28,752 nt of DNA from the NCBI RefSeq assembly GCF_029933015.1, contig NZ_JAOZOZ010000003.1, positions 1 through 28,752 of the forward strand. Reading direction: 5' to 3'. The stretch is from Hydrogenimonas sp. GTDB lineage: Bacteria > Campylobacterota > Campylobacteria > Campylobacterales > Hydrogenimonadaceae. Made by a program: the position numbers and the translations under genes. Position 1 is the first letter of the stretch. The number at the start of each line of letters is the position of its first letter. Below are positions 7,165 to 14,325 of this stretch, piece by piece. Below the pieces are notes generated by a model. That model searched no databases, was not told the origin of the DNA, and saw only the letters and a program-made list of their open reading frames with translations.

Positions 7165-7511
7165 AGTTTGTCGCACTGGTGGCCGTCGTGCCCGAAGAGA
7201 GGGAAGAGGAGGCGATCGAGGTCGCCAAAAACGCGGGTGCCGGGGCGGTCACGATTCTGCACGGGCGTTCGCTGGGGCTGAAGGAGAAAAAGATCTTTTT
7301 CGGGCTGACGCTGGAGGAGAACGTGACGGTGCTCCATTTCATTCTGCCCGGAAGGCTGTCGCTGCGGGTGATGAAAGCGCTGACCAGGGCGCTGGATATC
7401 GAAAGTGACGAAAACAGTTCGGTGATCTACACGATGCCGCTGGGACATGTGGCGGGCCTCAACGTGGAGGAGCTGCACAAGTTCGAAAACGAAGTGAAAA
7501 ATCTGCTGTAA
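7161..7511 (+). CDS. PII-like signalling protein
   Basis: The 116-residue protein starts at the ATG overlapping the DUF1538 stop, behind AGGAGGAGAA. It follows the PII/GlnB ferredoxin-like plan: strand FVALVAVVP, helix EREEEAIEVAKNAG, then GAGAVTILHGRS (compare the GlnB element GATGVTVxxGRG), a short T-loop-like stretch LGLKEKKIFFG, strand VTVLHFILPG, helix LSLRVMKALTRAL, and a C-terminal IYTMPLGHVAGL segment. The T-loop is short and has no GlnB Tyr51 context, so classical uridylylation is unlikely. PII-like proteins usually bind adenine nucleotides at subunit interfaces and dock on a neighbouring membrane protein; the position between DUF1538 and CBS genes suggests that role. Ligand unknown. 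Confidence 0.8.
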   Translation: MKFVALVAVVPEEREEEAIEVAKNAGAGAVTILHGRSLGLKEKKIFFGLTLEENVTVLHFILPGRLSLRVMKALTRALDIESDENSSVIYTMPLGHVAGLNVEELHKFENEVKNLL

Positions 7512-7520
7512 GGAGAGACT

Positions 7521-7916
7521 ATGCTGGTAGAAGAGATCATGACCCCGAAAGAGAAACTGGTGATCGTATCCCAGATGGCGCCGGTACGCGAAGCGCTGCG
7601 GCTGATGAAGGAAAACGGCGTCAAGGCGGTGATCGTCGACAAGAGCAGCGAACATGGCGCCTACGGCCTTGTGACCTTCAAAAACATCCTCTACTCGATC
7701 GTGGCCGAGGACGGCGACATCGATCTGCTGAACGTGTTCGACATCATGAGCTCGCCCTCCATTTCCGTCTCGAGAAAGCTCGACATCAAATACGCCGCCC
7801 GCATGATGGTCAAAAACTCCATCAAACGGCTCCTCGTCATCGACGACAACGAAATCTACGGTATTCTGACGATGACCGACATCATCGGCGTCGTGCTGGA
7901 GGATATGGAGGCGTAG
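7521..7916 (+). CDS. Tandem CBS-domain protein
   Basis: A 131-residue protein of two CBS motifs and nothing else. The first runs from VEEIMTPKEKLVIVSQMAPVR through ALRLMKENGVKAVIVDK to GLVTFKNILY; the second runs from VFDIMSSPSISVSRKLDI through AARMMVKNSIKRLLVID to YGILTMTDIIGVVL. Such Bateman modules bind adenosyl compounds (AMP, ATP, SAM, cyclic dinucleotides) and gate partner enzymes or channels. The ATG has a strong AAGGAGAG at 7510-7517 and lies 9 bases after the PII-like stop, so it is the third gene of the same operon. As a separate soluble protein it would act with the DUF1538 membrane protein, the PII-like protein, or both. The module call is firm; the ligand and partner are inferred. 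Confidence 0.9.
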   Translation: MLVEEIMTPKEKLVIVSQMAPVREALRLMKENGVKAVIVDKSSEHGAYGLVTFKNILYSIVAEDGDIDLLNVFDIMSSPSISVSRKLDIKYAARMMVKNSIKRLLVIDDNEIYGILTMTDIIGVVLEDMEA

Positions 7917-7971
7917 AGCGCAAAGGCGGCTCTTCCTCTCCCCTGCCTGCGGCGAACTTCTTCTCTCTATC

Positions 7972-7993
7972 GGTTTGTAAACCATTCTATGCT
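7972..7993 (+). promoter_or_regulatory. Possible promoter with dyad before the 12-haem cytochrome
   Basis: GGTTTGTAAACC (7972-7983) is a short inverted repeat (5-bp arms) followed by TATGCT (7988-7993), a plausible -10 about 28 bases before the start codon. The dyad sits near the -35 zone and could be an activator site, but it matches no regulator I can name. Confidence 0.35.
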
Positions 7994-8020
7994 ACCATTT
8001 TCCTTTACCAAGGAGCCCTT

Positions 8021-10399
8021 TTGAAGAGATTTTTCCTATTCGTTATCATTATGATAAATGCGGTTCGTGCGGACTCCTGTATCCGGTGCCACGAGGGGAT
8101 CGAGGCGATCAGGGAGCCCCACACGAAAATGGCGAAAGAGATCGCGAAAGTGGCCAAAAAGGCGGGTGCCGCCGGCAATGGCTGCGTCGTCTGCCACGGC
8201 GGCGATCCGGACGCCGAAACGAAGGAGAAGGCCCACAGCGGAACGCTCTCGTATTTTCTGACCCACGAGGGGCCCAAAGCCTTCTACCCCGATCCCGGCA
8301 GTCCCTGGATCAACGCCAACACCTGCGGCATGTGCCACAAGGAGCAGGTGAAAGCGCAGATGAACTCTTTGATGATGACGGAGCAGGGCAAGATCCACGG
8401 CACTCTCTACAGTTTCGGCGGGCTGGAGGGGTACCGGCACGACGTGGGCAATTACGAGACGAAAAATCCCGACGATCCCCACGCGCGTCTGGGGACGAAG
8501 ACCTACAGAAAATATATGAAGAGGCTGCACGATCTCAATCCCCAGGTTTTCCCCGCGAAAATGAAAGAGCTTCCTCCCGCGCCCACCCCCGAAGAGGTGG
8601 AGAAGGATCCGAAACTGGCGGCCTACACCTATCTGCGGCAGGAGTGCCTGCGCTGCCACACCGGATCCAAAGGGCGCCAGAAGCGGGGCGATTTCCGGGG
8701 CATCGGCTGTTCGAGCTGCCACATCCCCTACAGCAACGACGGCTTCTACGAGGGAGAGGACCCGACGATTCCGAAAAACGAGCCGGGCCATATGCTGGTC
8801 CACAGCATCCAGAGCTCGGTGAACGCGAAAGTGACGGTCCACGGCACCACATACACCGGCGTGCCGGTGGAGACCTGCTCGACCTGCCACAACCGGGGCA
8901 AACGGATCGGCGTGAGCTACGAGGGGTTGATGGAGACGGCCTACAAGCCGGGATTCGACGGGGAAGGCAACGGCCAGCCCAAACTCCATACCAAACACTA
9001 TCTCCATCTCAAAGCCGATATCCATATGAAAAAGGGGATGCTCTGCCAGGATTGCCACACGACCCGGGATCTGCACGGCGACGGCTTTCTGGCCGGGGCG
9101 ACGCTGGGGCCTGTGGAGATCGAGTGCCAGGACTGCCACGGTACGACGAAAGCCTATCCCTGGGAGCTTCCCGTGGGGTACGGCGACGAGTTCGACACCC
9201 GACCGGCCCGGGGCGCGCCCAGAGGCGTGACCCAGACGCTGGCGAAATACCTGAAAAAGGGAACGACCTTCGACAAAAAGGACGGCTATCTGCTGACCGC
9301 CCGGGGCAACCCCTACAAGAACGTCGTCAAGGAGGGTGACGATGTGCGTGTCTATCTGGCCGGCGGGAAGAGTATCCTGCTGGCGCCTCTCAAAAAGCTC
9401 AAAGAGGAGGGAAAACTCTCCAGAGAGGGTCTGGTGGCGATGGACGGGATCGCGGCCCACAATGACCGGATGGAGTGCTACACCTGCCACGACACCTGGG
9501 CTCCCCAGTGCTACGGCTGTCACGTCAAGATCGACTACAGTCGAAACCACAAAGAGGTCGACTGGCTCGCGGCGGCCCACGACCGGGATATCCACGGCAC
9601 GACGGCGACGATGCGCCAAACGCTGCGGGAACATCTGGTACCGGGAAAGGTGACCGAGACGCGAAGCTACCTGCGCTGGGAAAATCCCCCGCTGGTACAA
9701 AACGGCGAGGGGCGCGTCTCTCCTGCGATGCCCGGCTGTCAGGTGGTGGTGACCGTCATCGGTAAAAACGGCAAGGCGCTGCTGAAAAACCACGTCTTCA
9801 CGATGCCCGACTACAAACATCCCGAAAGCGGACGCAAGCTGCCGGGGATCGTCATGGCCTCGGTCCACTCCCATACGGTCCAGAAGGAGGCCAGAAGCTG
9901 CGAAAGCTGCCACGGCAACCCGGCGGCGATGGGATACGGCATCGAAGGGGGCCGGGTATGGGCCGATATGGGCGAGGATTTCATCGTCGATCTCAAAACC
10001 GCCGACGGCCGGGTGATCCCTTCGCGCACCACGGTCCAGAAACCGAAAATCGAAAATTTCAACGTGGACTGGAGCCGCTTCGTGGACGAAAACGGCACGC
10101 CCCTGCAGACGGTGGACAACCACTGGAACCTGGCGGGACCCCTGAGCGACGGCCAGCGGGCGAAGCTCGACCGCCGGGGAGTGTGTCTGGCGTGTCACGA
10201 AACTCTGCCGGAAGGGACGCTGGCCGTCTCCTTGATGCACCATGCGGCCGAAGCGGCCGGGGTGAAGATCGACAGGAAAAAACACAACGAAATTCTGAAC
10301 AAAACCGTCAACATCGCAGCCTGGACGCAGGTGCTGGGTGCACTCTTCGCGCTGGGCGGGCTGATCTATCTGTACAGGAGGTACCGTCGTGGACGATAA
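8021..10399 (+). CDS. Dodecahaem c-type cytochrome with C-terminal membrane anchor
   Basis: This 792-residue protein has 12 CxxCH haem-binding motifs at residues about 20, 55, 102, 209, 230, 286, 342, 369, 486, 497, 627 and 722. The N-terminus (MKRFFLFVIIMINAVRA) is a Sec signal peptide, with haem 1 directly after the likely cleavage site. A hydrophobic stretch near 762-783 followed by RRYRRGR should anchor the C-terminus in the inner membrane with the haem domain in the periplasm. The start is TTG, behind AGGAG at 8011-8015. The likely role is electron transfer from the quinone pool or another inner-membrane donor, or a periplasmic reductase; I cannot match it to NrfA, HAO, MccA or Otr. Residues ~500-620 contain no haem motif and could form a separate domain. 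A small coiled-coil gene overlaps its 3' end. Confidence 0.9.
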   Translation: MKRFFLFVIIMINAVRADSCIRCHEGIEAIREPHTKMAKEIAKVAKKAGAAGNGCVVCHGGDPDAETKEKAHSGTLSYFLTHEGPKAFYPDPGSPWINANTCGMCHKEQVKAQMNSLMMTEQGKIHGTLYSFGGLEGYRHDVGNYETKNPDDPHARLGTKTYRKYMKRLHDLNPQVFPAKMKELPPAPTPEEVEKDPKLAAYTYLRQECLRCHTGSKGRQKRGDFRGIGCSSCHIPYSNDGFYEGEDPTIPKNEPGHMLVHSIQSSVNAKVTVHGTTYTGVPVETCSTCHNRGKRIGVSYEGLMETAYKPGFDGEGNGQPKLHTKHYLHLKADIHMKKGMLCQDCHTTRDLHGDGFLAGATLGPVEIECQDCHGTTKAYPWELPVGYGDEFDTRPARGAPRGVTQTLAKYLKKGTTFDKKDGYLLTARGNPYKNVVKEGDDVRVYLAGGKSILLAPLKKLKEEGKLSREGLVAMDGIAAHNDRMECYTCHDTWAPQCYGCHVKIDYSRNHKEVDWLAAAHDRDIHGTTATMRQTLREHLVPGKVTETRSYLRWENPPLVQNGEGRVSPAMPGCQVVVTVIGKNGKALLKNHVFTMPDYKHPESGRKLPGIVMASVHSHTVQKEARSCESCHGNPAAMGYGIEGGRVWADMGEDFIVDLKTADGRVIPSRTTVQKPKIENFNVDWSRFVDENGTPLQTVDNHWNLAGPLSDGQRAKLDRRGVCLACHETLPEGTLAVSLMHHAAEAAGVKIDRKKHNEILNKTVNIAAWTQVLGALFALGGLIYLYRRYRRGR
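8043..8057. promoter_or_regulatory. 15-bp perfect palindrome resembling a Fur box inside the cytochrome signal-peptide coding sequence
   Basis: TTATCAT-T-ATGATAA is a perfect 7-1-7 inverted repeat. Its TTATCATTAT core matches ten consecutive bases of the classical 19-bp Fur box. It lies 22 bases into the coding sequence, where codons for VIIMI could also produce it by chance. If real, iron-loaded Fur could control an iron-rich 12-haem protein. Prediction only. Confidence 0.35.
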
Positions 10400-10553
10400 T
10401 ATGCTCGAAAAACTCAAGGCGATCAAAAGCGAAATGAAAGAGACGCAGAAAAAGCGTGAAGCCGAAGAGAAGAAGCGGCGCAAGACCGAGGAAGAGGCGA
10501 AGAGCTTCGAGAGGATGATGCAGGCCGAGGGAACGAGAAAAATGGAGAAATGA
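10389..10553 (+). CDS. Small charged coiled-coil protein (54 aa)
   Basis: A short frame begins at GTG 10389-10391, behind an excellent AGGAGGT at 10376-10382, overlaps the last codons of the cytochrome gene, and stops at 10551-10553, overlapping the fmt start region. The product is 54 residues, starting MDDNMLEKLKAIKSEMKE and continuing as one Lys/Glu/Arg-rich helix (TQKKREAEEKKRRKTEEEA, then SFERMMQAEGTRKMEK). It has no signal peptide or membrane segment, so it would be cytoplasmic. The strong ribosome site and the double overlap support real translation. ATG at 10401 is an alternative start. No family is recognised; a role with the cytochrome or with Fmt cannot be told from sequence. Confidence 0.65.
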   Translation: MDDNMLEKLKAIKSEMKETQKKREAEEKKRRKTEEEAKSFERMMQAEGTRKMEK

Positions 10554-11485
10554 GAATGGAGAATGAAGAATTGGACAGAAAACGAATCGTCTTCATGGGG
10601 ACGCCGGAGTATGCCGACAAAATATTGAAACGGCTCCTGAGGGAAGGGGATATGGAAGTGGCGGCGGTCTATACGCAGCCCGACAAGCCGGTGGGCCGCA
10701 AGAGGGTGATGACGCCGCCACCGGTAAAGGTGACGGCCGAAGCGGCGGGGATTCCGGTGTATCAGCCGCGCTCTTTGAGAGAGGAGGGAATCGCCGGGGA
10801 AATTTCCGGATACGCTCCCGATTTCATCGTCGTGGCCGCCTACGGACAGATTCTGCCCCGGGCCGTTCTGGATGTCGCACCATGTATCAACCTACATGCC
10901 TCGCTGCTGCCGAAATATCGGGGGGCCAGTCCGATCCAGGAGGCGCTGCTTCACGGTGACAAAATCACGGGCGTGACGGCGATGCTGATGGAGGAGGGGC
11001 TCGACTCGGGTCCGATCCTGGCGTGGCGGGTGCGACAGATACTGCCGACGATGCGAAAAAACGAGCTTTTCGACCTGCTGGGCGACGACGCGGCGGCTCT
11101 GACGCCGGAGGTCTTGAGAGATTTCTCCTCCATCCGTCCGCTCCCCCAGTGCGACGCCGACGCCACCTTCTGTCGGAAGATCAGCCGTGCCGACGGACTC
11201 GTGAGCTTCGACATGCCCGCCGAAGCGCTCTACGACCGTTTTCGTGCCTACGAGGGATGGCCCGGGATCTACCTCGAAAGCGGCCTGAAGCTGATCGATC
11301 TTCTGCCCGACACGGGAGAGGGAGAGCCCGGCAGGATACTTTCGATCGACGACGAAGGCGTCACGGTCGCCTGCCGGGAGGGGGCCGTCAGGATTCTCAC
11401 GGTCCAGCCCCCCTCCAAAAAGGCGATGGATGCGGTGAGCTACATCCGGGGAAAAAGGTACAAAGTTGCGGATCTACTCCTTTGA
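10550..11485 (+). CDS. fmt: Methionyl-tRNA formyltransferase
   Basis: Fmt transfers a formyl group from 10-formyl-tetrahydrofolate to Met-tRNAfMet for translation initiation in the cytoplasm. The frame encodes up to 311 residues with RIVFMGTPEYA at the start, YTQPDKPVGRKR, the substrate-site region INLHASLLPKYRGASPI with the catalytic His and the SLLPKYRG motif, ITGVTAMLMEEGLDSGPIL, and a C-terminal OB-type domain (EGWPGIYLESG ... ILTVQPPSKKAM). The length is normal. The start is uncertain: ATG 10550 overlaps the previous stop (ATGA), ATG 10556 has GGAG 8 bases upstream, and TTG 10571 would be closest to the usual N-terminus. Its 3' end overlaps birA by 20 bases. Confidence 0.95.
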   Translation: MRMENEELDRKRIVFMGTPEYADKILKRLLREGDMEVAAVYTQPDKPVGRKRVMTPPPVKVTAEAAGIPVYQPRSLREEGIAGEISGYAPDFIVVAAYGQILPRAVLDVAPCINLHASLLPKYRGASPIQEALLHGDKITGVTAMLMEEGLDSGPILAWRVRQILPTMRKNELFDLLGDDAAALTPEVLRDFSSIRPLPQCDADATFCRKISRADGLVSFDMPAEALYDRFRAYEGWPGIYLESGLKLIDLLPDTGEGEPGRILSIDDEGVTVACREGAVRILTVQPPSKKAMDAVSYIRGKRYKVADLLL

Positions 11486-12101
11486 GAAACTCCCCTCGAC
11501 CCAGAGGTGGCTGATCGAAAAAATCGGTGAAAAGGCGGTGGAGCCTCCCTGCGCCGTCATCACCGAATGGCAGACCGACGGTATCGGCAGCAGAGAGAAC
11601 CGCTGGATCGGCCGGCCGGGGAACTTTTTCGCCTCGCTCGCACTGCACGAGGCGCACCTGCCCGACGATCTTCCGCTTCCTTCGGCTTCGATCTATTTCG
11701 CTTTTCTGATGAAAACGACACTGAAAAAGATGGGCTCTGCGACATGGGTGAAATGGCCCAACGATCTGTATGTGCAAGAGCGTAAAATAGGGGGTTGCAT
11801 CACGATGAAAAAGGGTCGAACCGTTGTGGCGGGCATCGGTCTCAATATAGTCGATGCACCCCTTGATTTCGGGGTTTTGGACCTGGATGTCACGCCCATG
11901 GAGCTTTTGGAAAACTTTCTGGATTCCGTGGAAGAAGCTCCGTCATGGAAGCAGATTTTTAGCAACTTTAGATTAGAATTTGAGAACAGCAAAAAGTTCC
12001 ATACGCATGAGGGTTCTGAAACGTTGGATTTGAGGGATGCCGTTCTGCAGAACGACGGGTCGTTGCTAATAGGAAAGAGAAGGGTAGTGAGTTTACGATG
12101 A
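11466..12101 (+). CDS. birA: Biotin--[acetyl-CoA-carboxylase] ligase
   Basis: A 211-residue, single-domain biotin protein ligase that activates biotin as biotinyl-AMP and attaches it to the carrier protein of acetyl-CoA carboxylase. It lacks the N-terminal helix-turn-helix of E. coli BirA, so it should not repress transcription. Visible motifs are EKLPSTQRWL near the N-terminus, the biotin/ATP loop GIGSRENRWIG (in place of GRGRRGR), PGNFFASLAL, the catalytic KWPNDLY, and the KIGG element followed by VVAGIGLNI. The start is TTG at 11466, 20 bases inside fmt, preceded by an AAAGG. Its stop overlaps the parA start (ATGA). fabD further along also serves fatty-acid synthesis, but it lies ~14 kb away in the block. 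Confidence 0.9.
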   Translation: MRIYSFEKLPSTQRWLIEKIGEKAVEPPCAVITEWQTDGIGSRENRWIGRPGNFFASLALHEAHLPDDLPLPSASIYFAFLMKTTLKKMGSATWVKWPNDLYVQERKIGGCITMKKGRTVVAGIGLNIVDAPLDFGVLDLDVTPMELLENFLDSVEEAPSWKQIFSNFRLEFENSKKFHTHEGSETLDLRDAVLQNDGSLLIGKRRVVSLR

Positions 12102-12883
12102 GTGAAATTATTACGATAGCCAATCAGAAAGGCGGTGTCGGAAAGACGACCACCGCGGTCAACCTGGCGGCGTCGCTTGCCGTAGCGGAGAAGAAGGTGC
12201 TTCTGATCGACGCCGATCCGCAGGCGAACGCCACGACGAGTCTCGGGTTTCACCGAAACGACTACGAGTACAACATCTACCATGTCCTGATCGGTGCCAA
12301 AAAGATCAGCGACACGATCCTGAAGACGACGCTGCCGACACTCCATCTGGTGCCGTCGAACATCGGACTGGTCGGCGTGGAGAAGGAGTTCTACGACAGC
12401 GAAACACGCAAAGGTCGTGAACTGGTACTCAAAAGAAAGATCGACGAGGTGAAGAAGTCCTACGACTACATCATCATCGATTCGCCGCCGGCTTTGGGGC
12501 CGATCACGATCAACGCACTGAGCGCGGCCAACTCGGTCATCATCCCGATCCAGTGTGAATTTTTCGCCCTGGAGGGGCTGGCGCAGCTGCTCAACACGAT
12601 CCGGCTGATCAAGAAGACGATCAATCCGAAACTGAAGATCAAAGGGTTCCTGCCGACGATGTACAGCGGTCAGAACAACCTTTCCAAGCAGGTCTTCGCC
12701 GATCTGACCCAGCACTTCAAAAGCAAGCTCTTCAAATCGGATGAGGACGAGTTCATCGTGATCCCCAGAAACGTCAAACTGGCCGAAAGCCCGAGCTTCG
12801 GCAAACCTGTGATACTCTACGACGTCAAGTCGACCGGCTCGAAAGCGTATCAGCATCTCGCGCAGGCGATTCTGGCGAGTTAG
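12098..12883 (+). CDS. parA: Chromosome-partitioning ATPase ParA (Soj)
   Basis: A 261-residue ParA/MinD-type ATPase. The deviant Walker A KGGVGKTTT follows the first strand (IITIANQ), LLIDADPQANATTSLG is the A' motif, and YDYIIIDSPPALGPITINAL contains the Walker B. ATP-bound dimers coat the nucleoid and ParB stimulates hydrolysis, which moves parS/ParB complexes apart. The small size without an N-terminal helix-turn-helix marks the chromosomal Soj type rather than a plasmid P1 type. The start ATG overlaps the birA stop by four bases, and parB follows 5 bases after its stop, so both partition genes sit in the fmt-birA operon. Confidence 0.95.
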   Translation: MSEIITIANQKGGVGKTTTAVNLAASLAVAEKKVLLIDADPQANATTSLGFHRNDYEYNIYHVLIGAKKISDTILKTTLPTLHLVPSNIGLVGVEKEFYDSETRKGRELVLKRKIDEVKKSYDYIIIDSPPALGPITINALSAANSVIIPIQCEFFALEGLAQLLNTIRLIKKTINPKLKIKGFLPTMYSGQNNLSKQVFADLTQHFKSKLFKSDEDEFIVIPRNVKLAESPSFGKPVILYDVKSTGSKAYQHLAQAILAS

Positions 12884-12888
12884 GCGGC

Positions 12889-13764
12889 ATGATGGGCAAA
12901 AAGGGCAAAAGCAAATCGCTCGGACGCGGGCTCGGCGCCATCCTCGGAGAGGTCGCCGAAGCGTACGAAAACGAATTTCAAAGCGGCGAGAGCGATATCC
13001 GTGAACATGTGAGAGAGATTCCTCTCGACGAGATCGTACCAAACCCCTACCAGCCCAGAAAACACTTCGACGAGGACGCGATACGGGAGCTCTCCGAATC
13101 GATCAAGCGTCACGGCCTGCTTCAGCCGGTGGTCGTTATCGAACAGAACGACGAGTATGTACTGATCGCGGGAGAGAGGCGGGTGCGCGCCAGCAGGATG
13201 GCCGGTCTGGGAACCATCCGGGCCATCGTCGCCGATATCGACCAGTCCCGTTTCAGGGAGCTTGCGCTCATCGAGAACATCCAGCGGGAGGCTCTCAACC
13301 CGGTCGAACTGGCGAGATCCTACAAAGAACTGATCGACGAATACGGCATCACCCAGGAGGAACTCTCCAAGATCATCCACAAAAGCCGCAGCCAGATAGC
13401 CAACACCCTCAGGCTTCTGCAGCTGAGCGACTACGTCATGGAAAAGCTCTCCAAGTCGCAGATCTCGCAGGGGCACGCCAAAGTGCTGGTGGGGCTCGAC
13501 GAGAAGGATCAGCGCATCATCTGCGACACGATCGTCGGACAGAAACTGAGTGTCCGTGAGACCGAGCAGCTCGTAGGAGAGATGAAGCCCACGGCGAAAC
13601 CGGAGAAAGAGAAAAAAAGAGAGAAGGGTTTCGATCTGACCCCCTATCGAGAACGTATTAAGGAAAGTGTTCCCTTTCGTATCAATATCAAACAATCAAA
13701 AATGGAAATCACATTCGAAAGTGAGGACGAGGTCGAAGAGTTTCTGGAGAAATTCACACGCTGA
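12889..13764 (+). CDS. parB: Chromosome-partitioning protein ParB (Spo0J)
   Basis: A 291-residue ParB that binds parS and, with CTP, slides along DNA. After a basic start (KSKSLGRGLGAIL, typical of chromosomal ParB and the ParA-stimulating segment), the N-terminal domain has VPNPYQPRKHFDEDAIREL and the CTP-site motif GERRVRASRMAG. It continues with ALIENIQREALNPVELA. The helix-turn-helix is SRSQIANTLRLLQL. The C-terminal ~60 residues form the usual dimerisation domain. Two ATG codons in a row (12889, 12892) could start the protein. A terminator follows, so this is the end of the fmt-birA-parAB unit. No perfect parS was spotted in the window. Confidence 0.95.
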   Translation: MMGKKGKSKSLGRGLGAILGEVAEAYENEFQSGESDIREHVREIPLDEIVPNPYQPRKHFDEDAIRELSESIKRHGLLQPVVVIEQNDEYVLIAGERRVRASRMAGLGTIRAIVADIDQSRFRELALIENIQREALNPVELARSYKELIDEYGITQEELSKIIHKSRSQIANTLRLLQLSDYVMEKLSKSQISQGHAKVLVGLDEKDQRIICDTIVGQKLSVRETEQLVGEMKPTAKPEKEKKREKGFDLTPYRERIKESVPFRINIKQSKMEITFESEDEVEEFLEKFTR

Positions 13765-13783
13765 ATCCCCTGTTTTGGGGGTT
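13764..13783 (+). terminator. First hairpin after parB
   Basis: CCCC (13767-13770) and GGGG (13777-13780) pair around TGTTTT, and AAT/GTT extends the stem on the outside. No U-run follows, so it may protect the 3' end or pause polymerase ahead of the stronger terminator next to it. Confidence 0.4.
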
Positions 13784-13794
13784 GAGGAGAGTCG

Positions 13795-13821
13795 AGAGCG
13801 CTCTGTCTGAAAGAGCGTTTT
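13795..13821 (+). terminator. Intrinsic terminator after parB
   Basis: CGCTCT (13799-13804) pairs with AGAGCG (13812-13817) around a 7-base loop, and the stem is extended by the outer GAGAG/TTTT wobble and A-U pairs. TTTT follows the stem directly. Position right after parB and before the atp promoter makes a true terminator likely. Confidence 0.65.
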
Positions 13822-13830
13822 AGAATATCC

Positions 13831-13860
13831 TTAATTTAGAATTTTGGATAAATATGATAA
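13831..13860 (+). promoter_or_regulatory. Promoter of the ATP synthase cluster
   Basis: The AT-rich stretch ends in TATGATAA, with TATGAT at 13853-13858 as the -10. TTAATTTAG about 18 bases upstream could act as a weak -35 or as the T-rich periodic element seen in Campylobacterota. It lies between the parB terminator and atpF', 34 bases before the start codon. Confidence 0.6.
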
Positions 13861-13891
13861 CATTGCCCAATTTTTAGAAAGGAGCGTGTGC

Positions 13892-14314
13892 ATGCTGGAT
13901 ATACATTTATCCCTGATGCTTCTGGTGGCTGTCGTCTTTCTTGTGCTCTTGACGCTGCTGAACAGCTGGCTTTATCAGCCGCTGCTTGCGTTTATGGACG
14001 AACGCGACAAGAGTATCCGGAAAGATCTCGAAAATGTGAGTTCGAACACATCCGAGATCGATGAGCTGAAAGCCAAAACCGAGGCGGTGATCGCGCAGGC
14101 CAAGAACGAGGCGGCTGCGTTGAGAGCGAAGACGATCGAGGAATCCAAACTTCTCGCCATGAGCAAGATCGAGGCGAAGAAAGAGGAGTTGGAGAAGACG
14201 TATCAAGGTTTTCTGGATGAACTGAAAAAAGAGGAAGAGCAGCTCAAGAGCGAGCTTCTTTCCCAAATGCCGCTTTTCAAAGAGTCTTTGAAAGCGAAAT
14301 TCAGTCAAATATAA
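13892..14314 (+). CDS. atpF': ATP synthase F0 subunit b' (second stalk subunit)
   Basis: A 140-residue protein with one N-terminal membrane helix (LSLMLLVAVVFLVLLTLLNSWLY) followed by YQPLLAFMDERDKSI and a long charged coiled coil with alanine-rich heptads (EAVIAQAKNEAAALRAKTIEESK). This is the b-type peripheral stalk subunit that holds the F1 head against rotation. The start ATG has AGGAG at 13880-13884; an in-frame GTG two codons upstream is less likely. A second b-type gene follows directly. A b/b' pair made by two genes is usual in Campylobacterota, cyanobacteria and alphaproteobacteria. Confidence 0.88.
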   Translation: MLDIHLSLMLLVAVVFLVLLTLLNSWLYQPLLAFMDERDKSIRKDLENVSSNTSEIDELKAKTEAVIAQAKNEAAALRAKTIEESKLLAMSKIEAKKEELEKTYQGFLDELKKEEEQLKSELLSQMPLFKESLKAKFSQI

Positions 14315-14325
14315 AAGGAGAAAAT

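Noticed and set aside
5593..7176. A 527-codon open frame on the - strand opposite the DUF1538 gene
   Set aside because: Composition is His/Asp/Arg-rich and low in hydrophobic residues, as expected for the antisense of GC-rich membrane-protein codons; no domain can be recognised.
8036..10483. A very long open frame on the - strand opposite the 12-haem cytochrome
   Set aside because: It mirrors codon bias of the real gene, shows no family motif or signal, lacks a ribosome site, and would exclude a protein with 12 CxxCH motifs in the other strand.
11693..13042. A 449-codon - strand frame opposite birA and parA
   Set aside because: The + strand carries unmistakable BirA and ParA motifs; the antisense frame has none.
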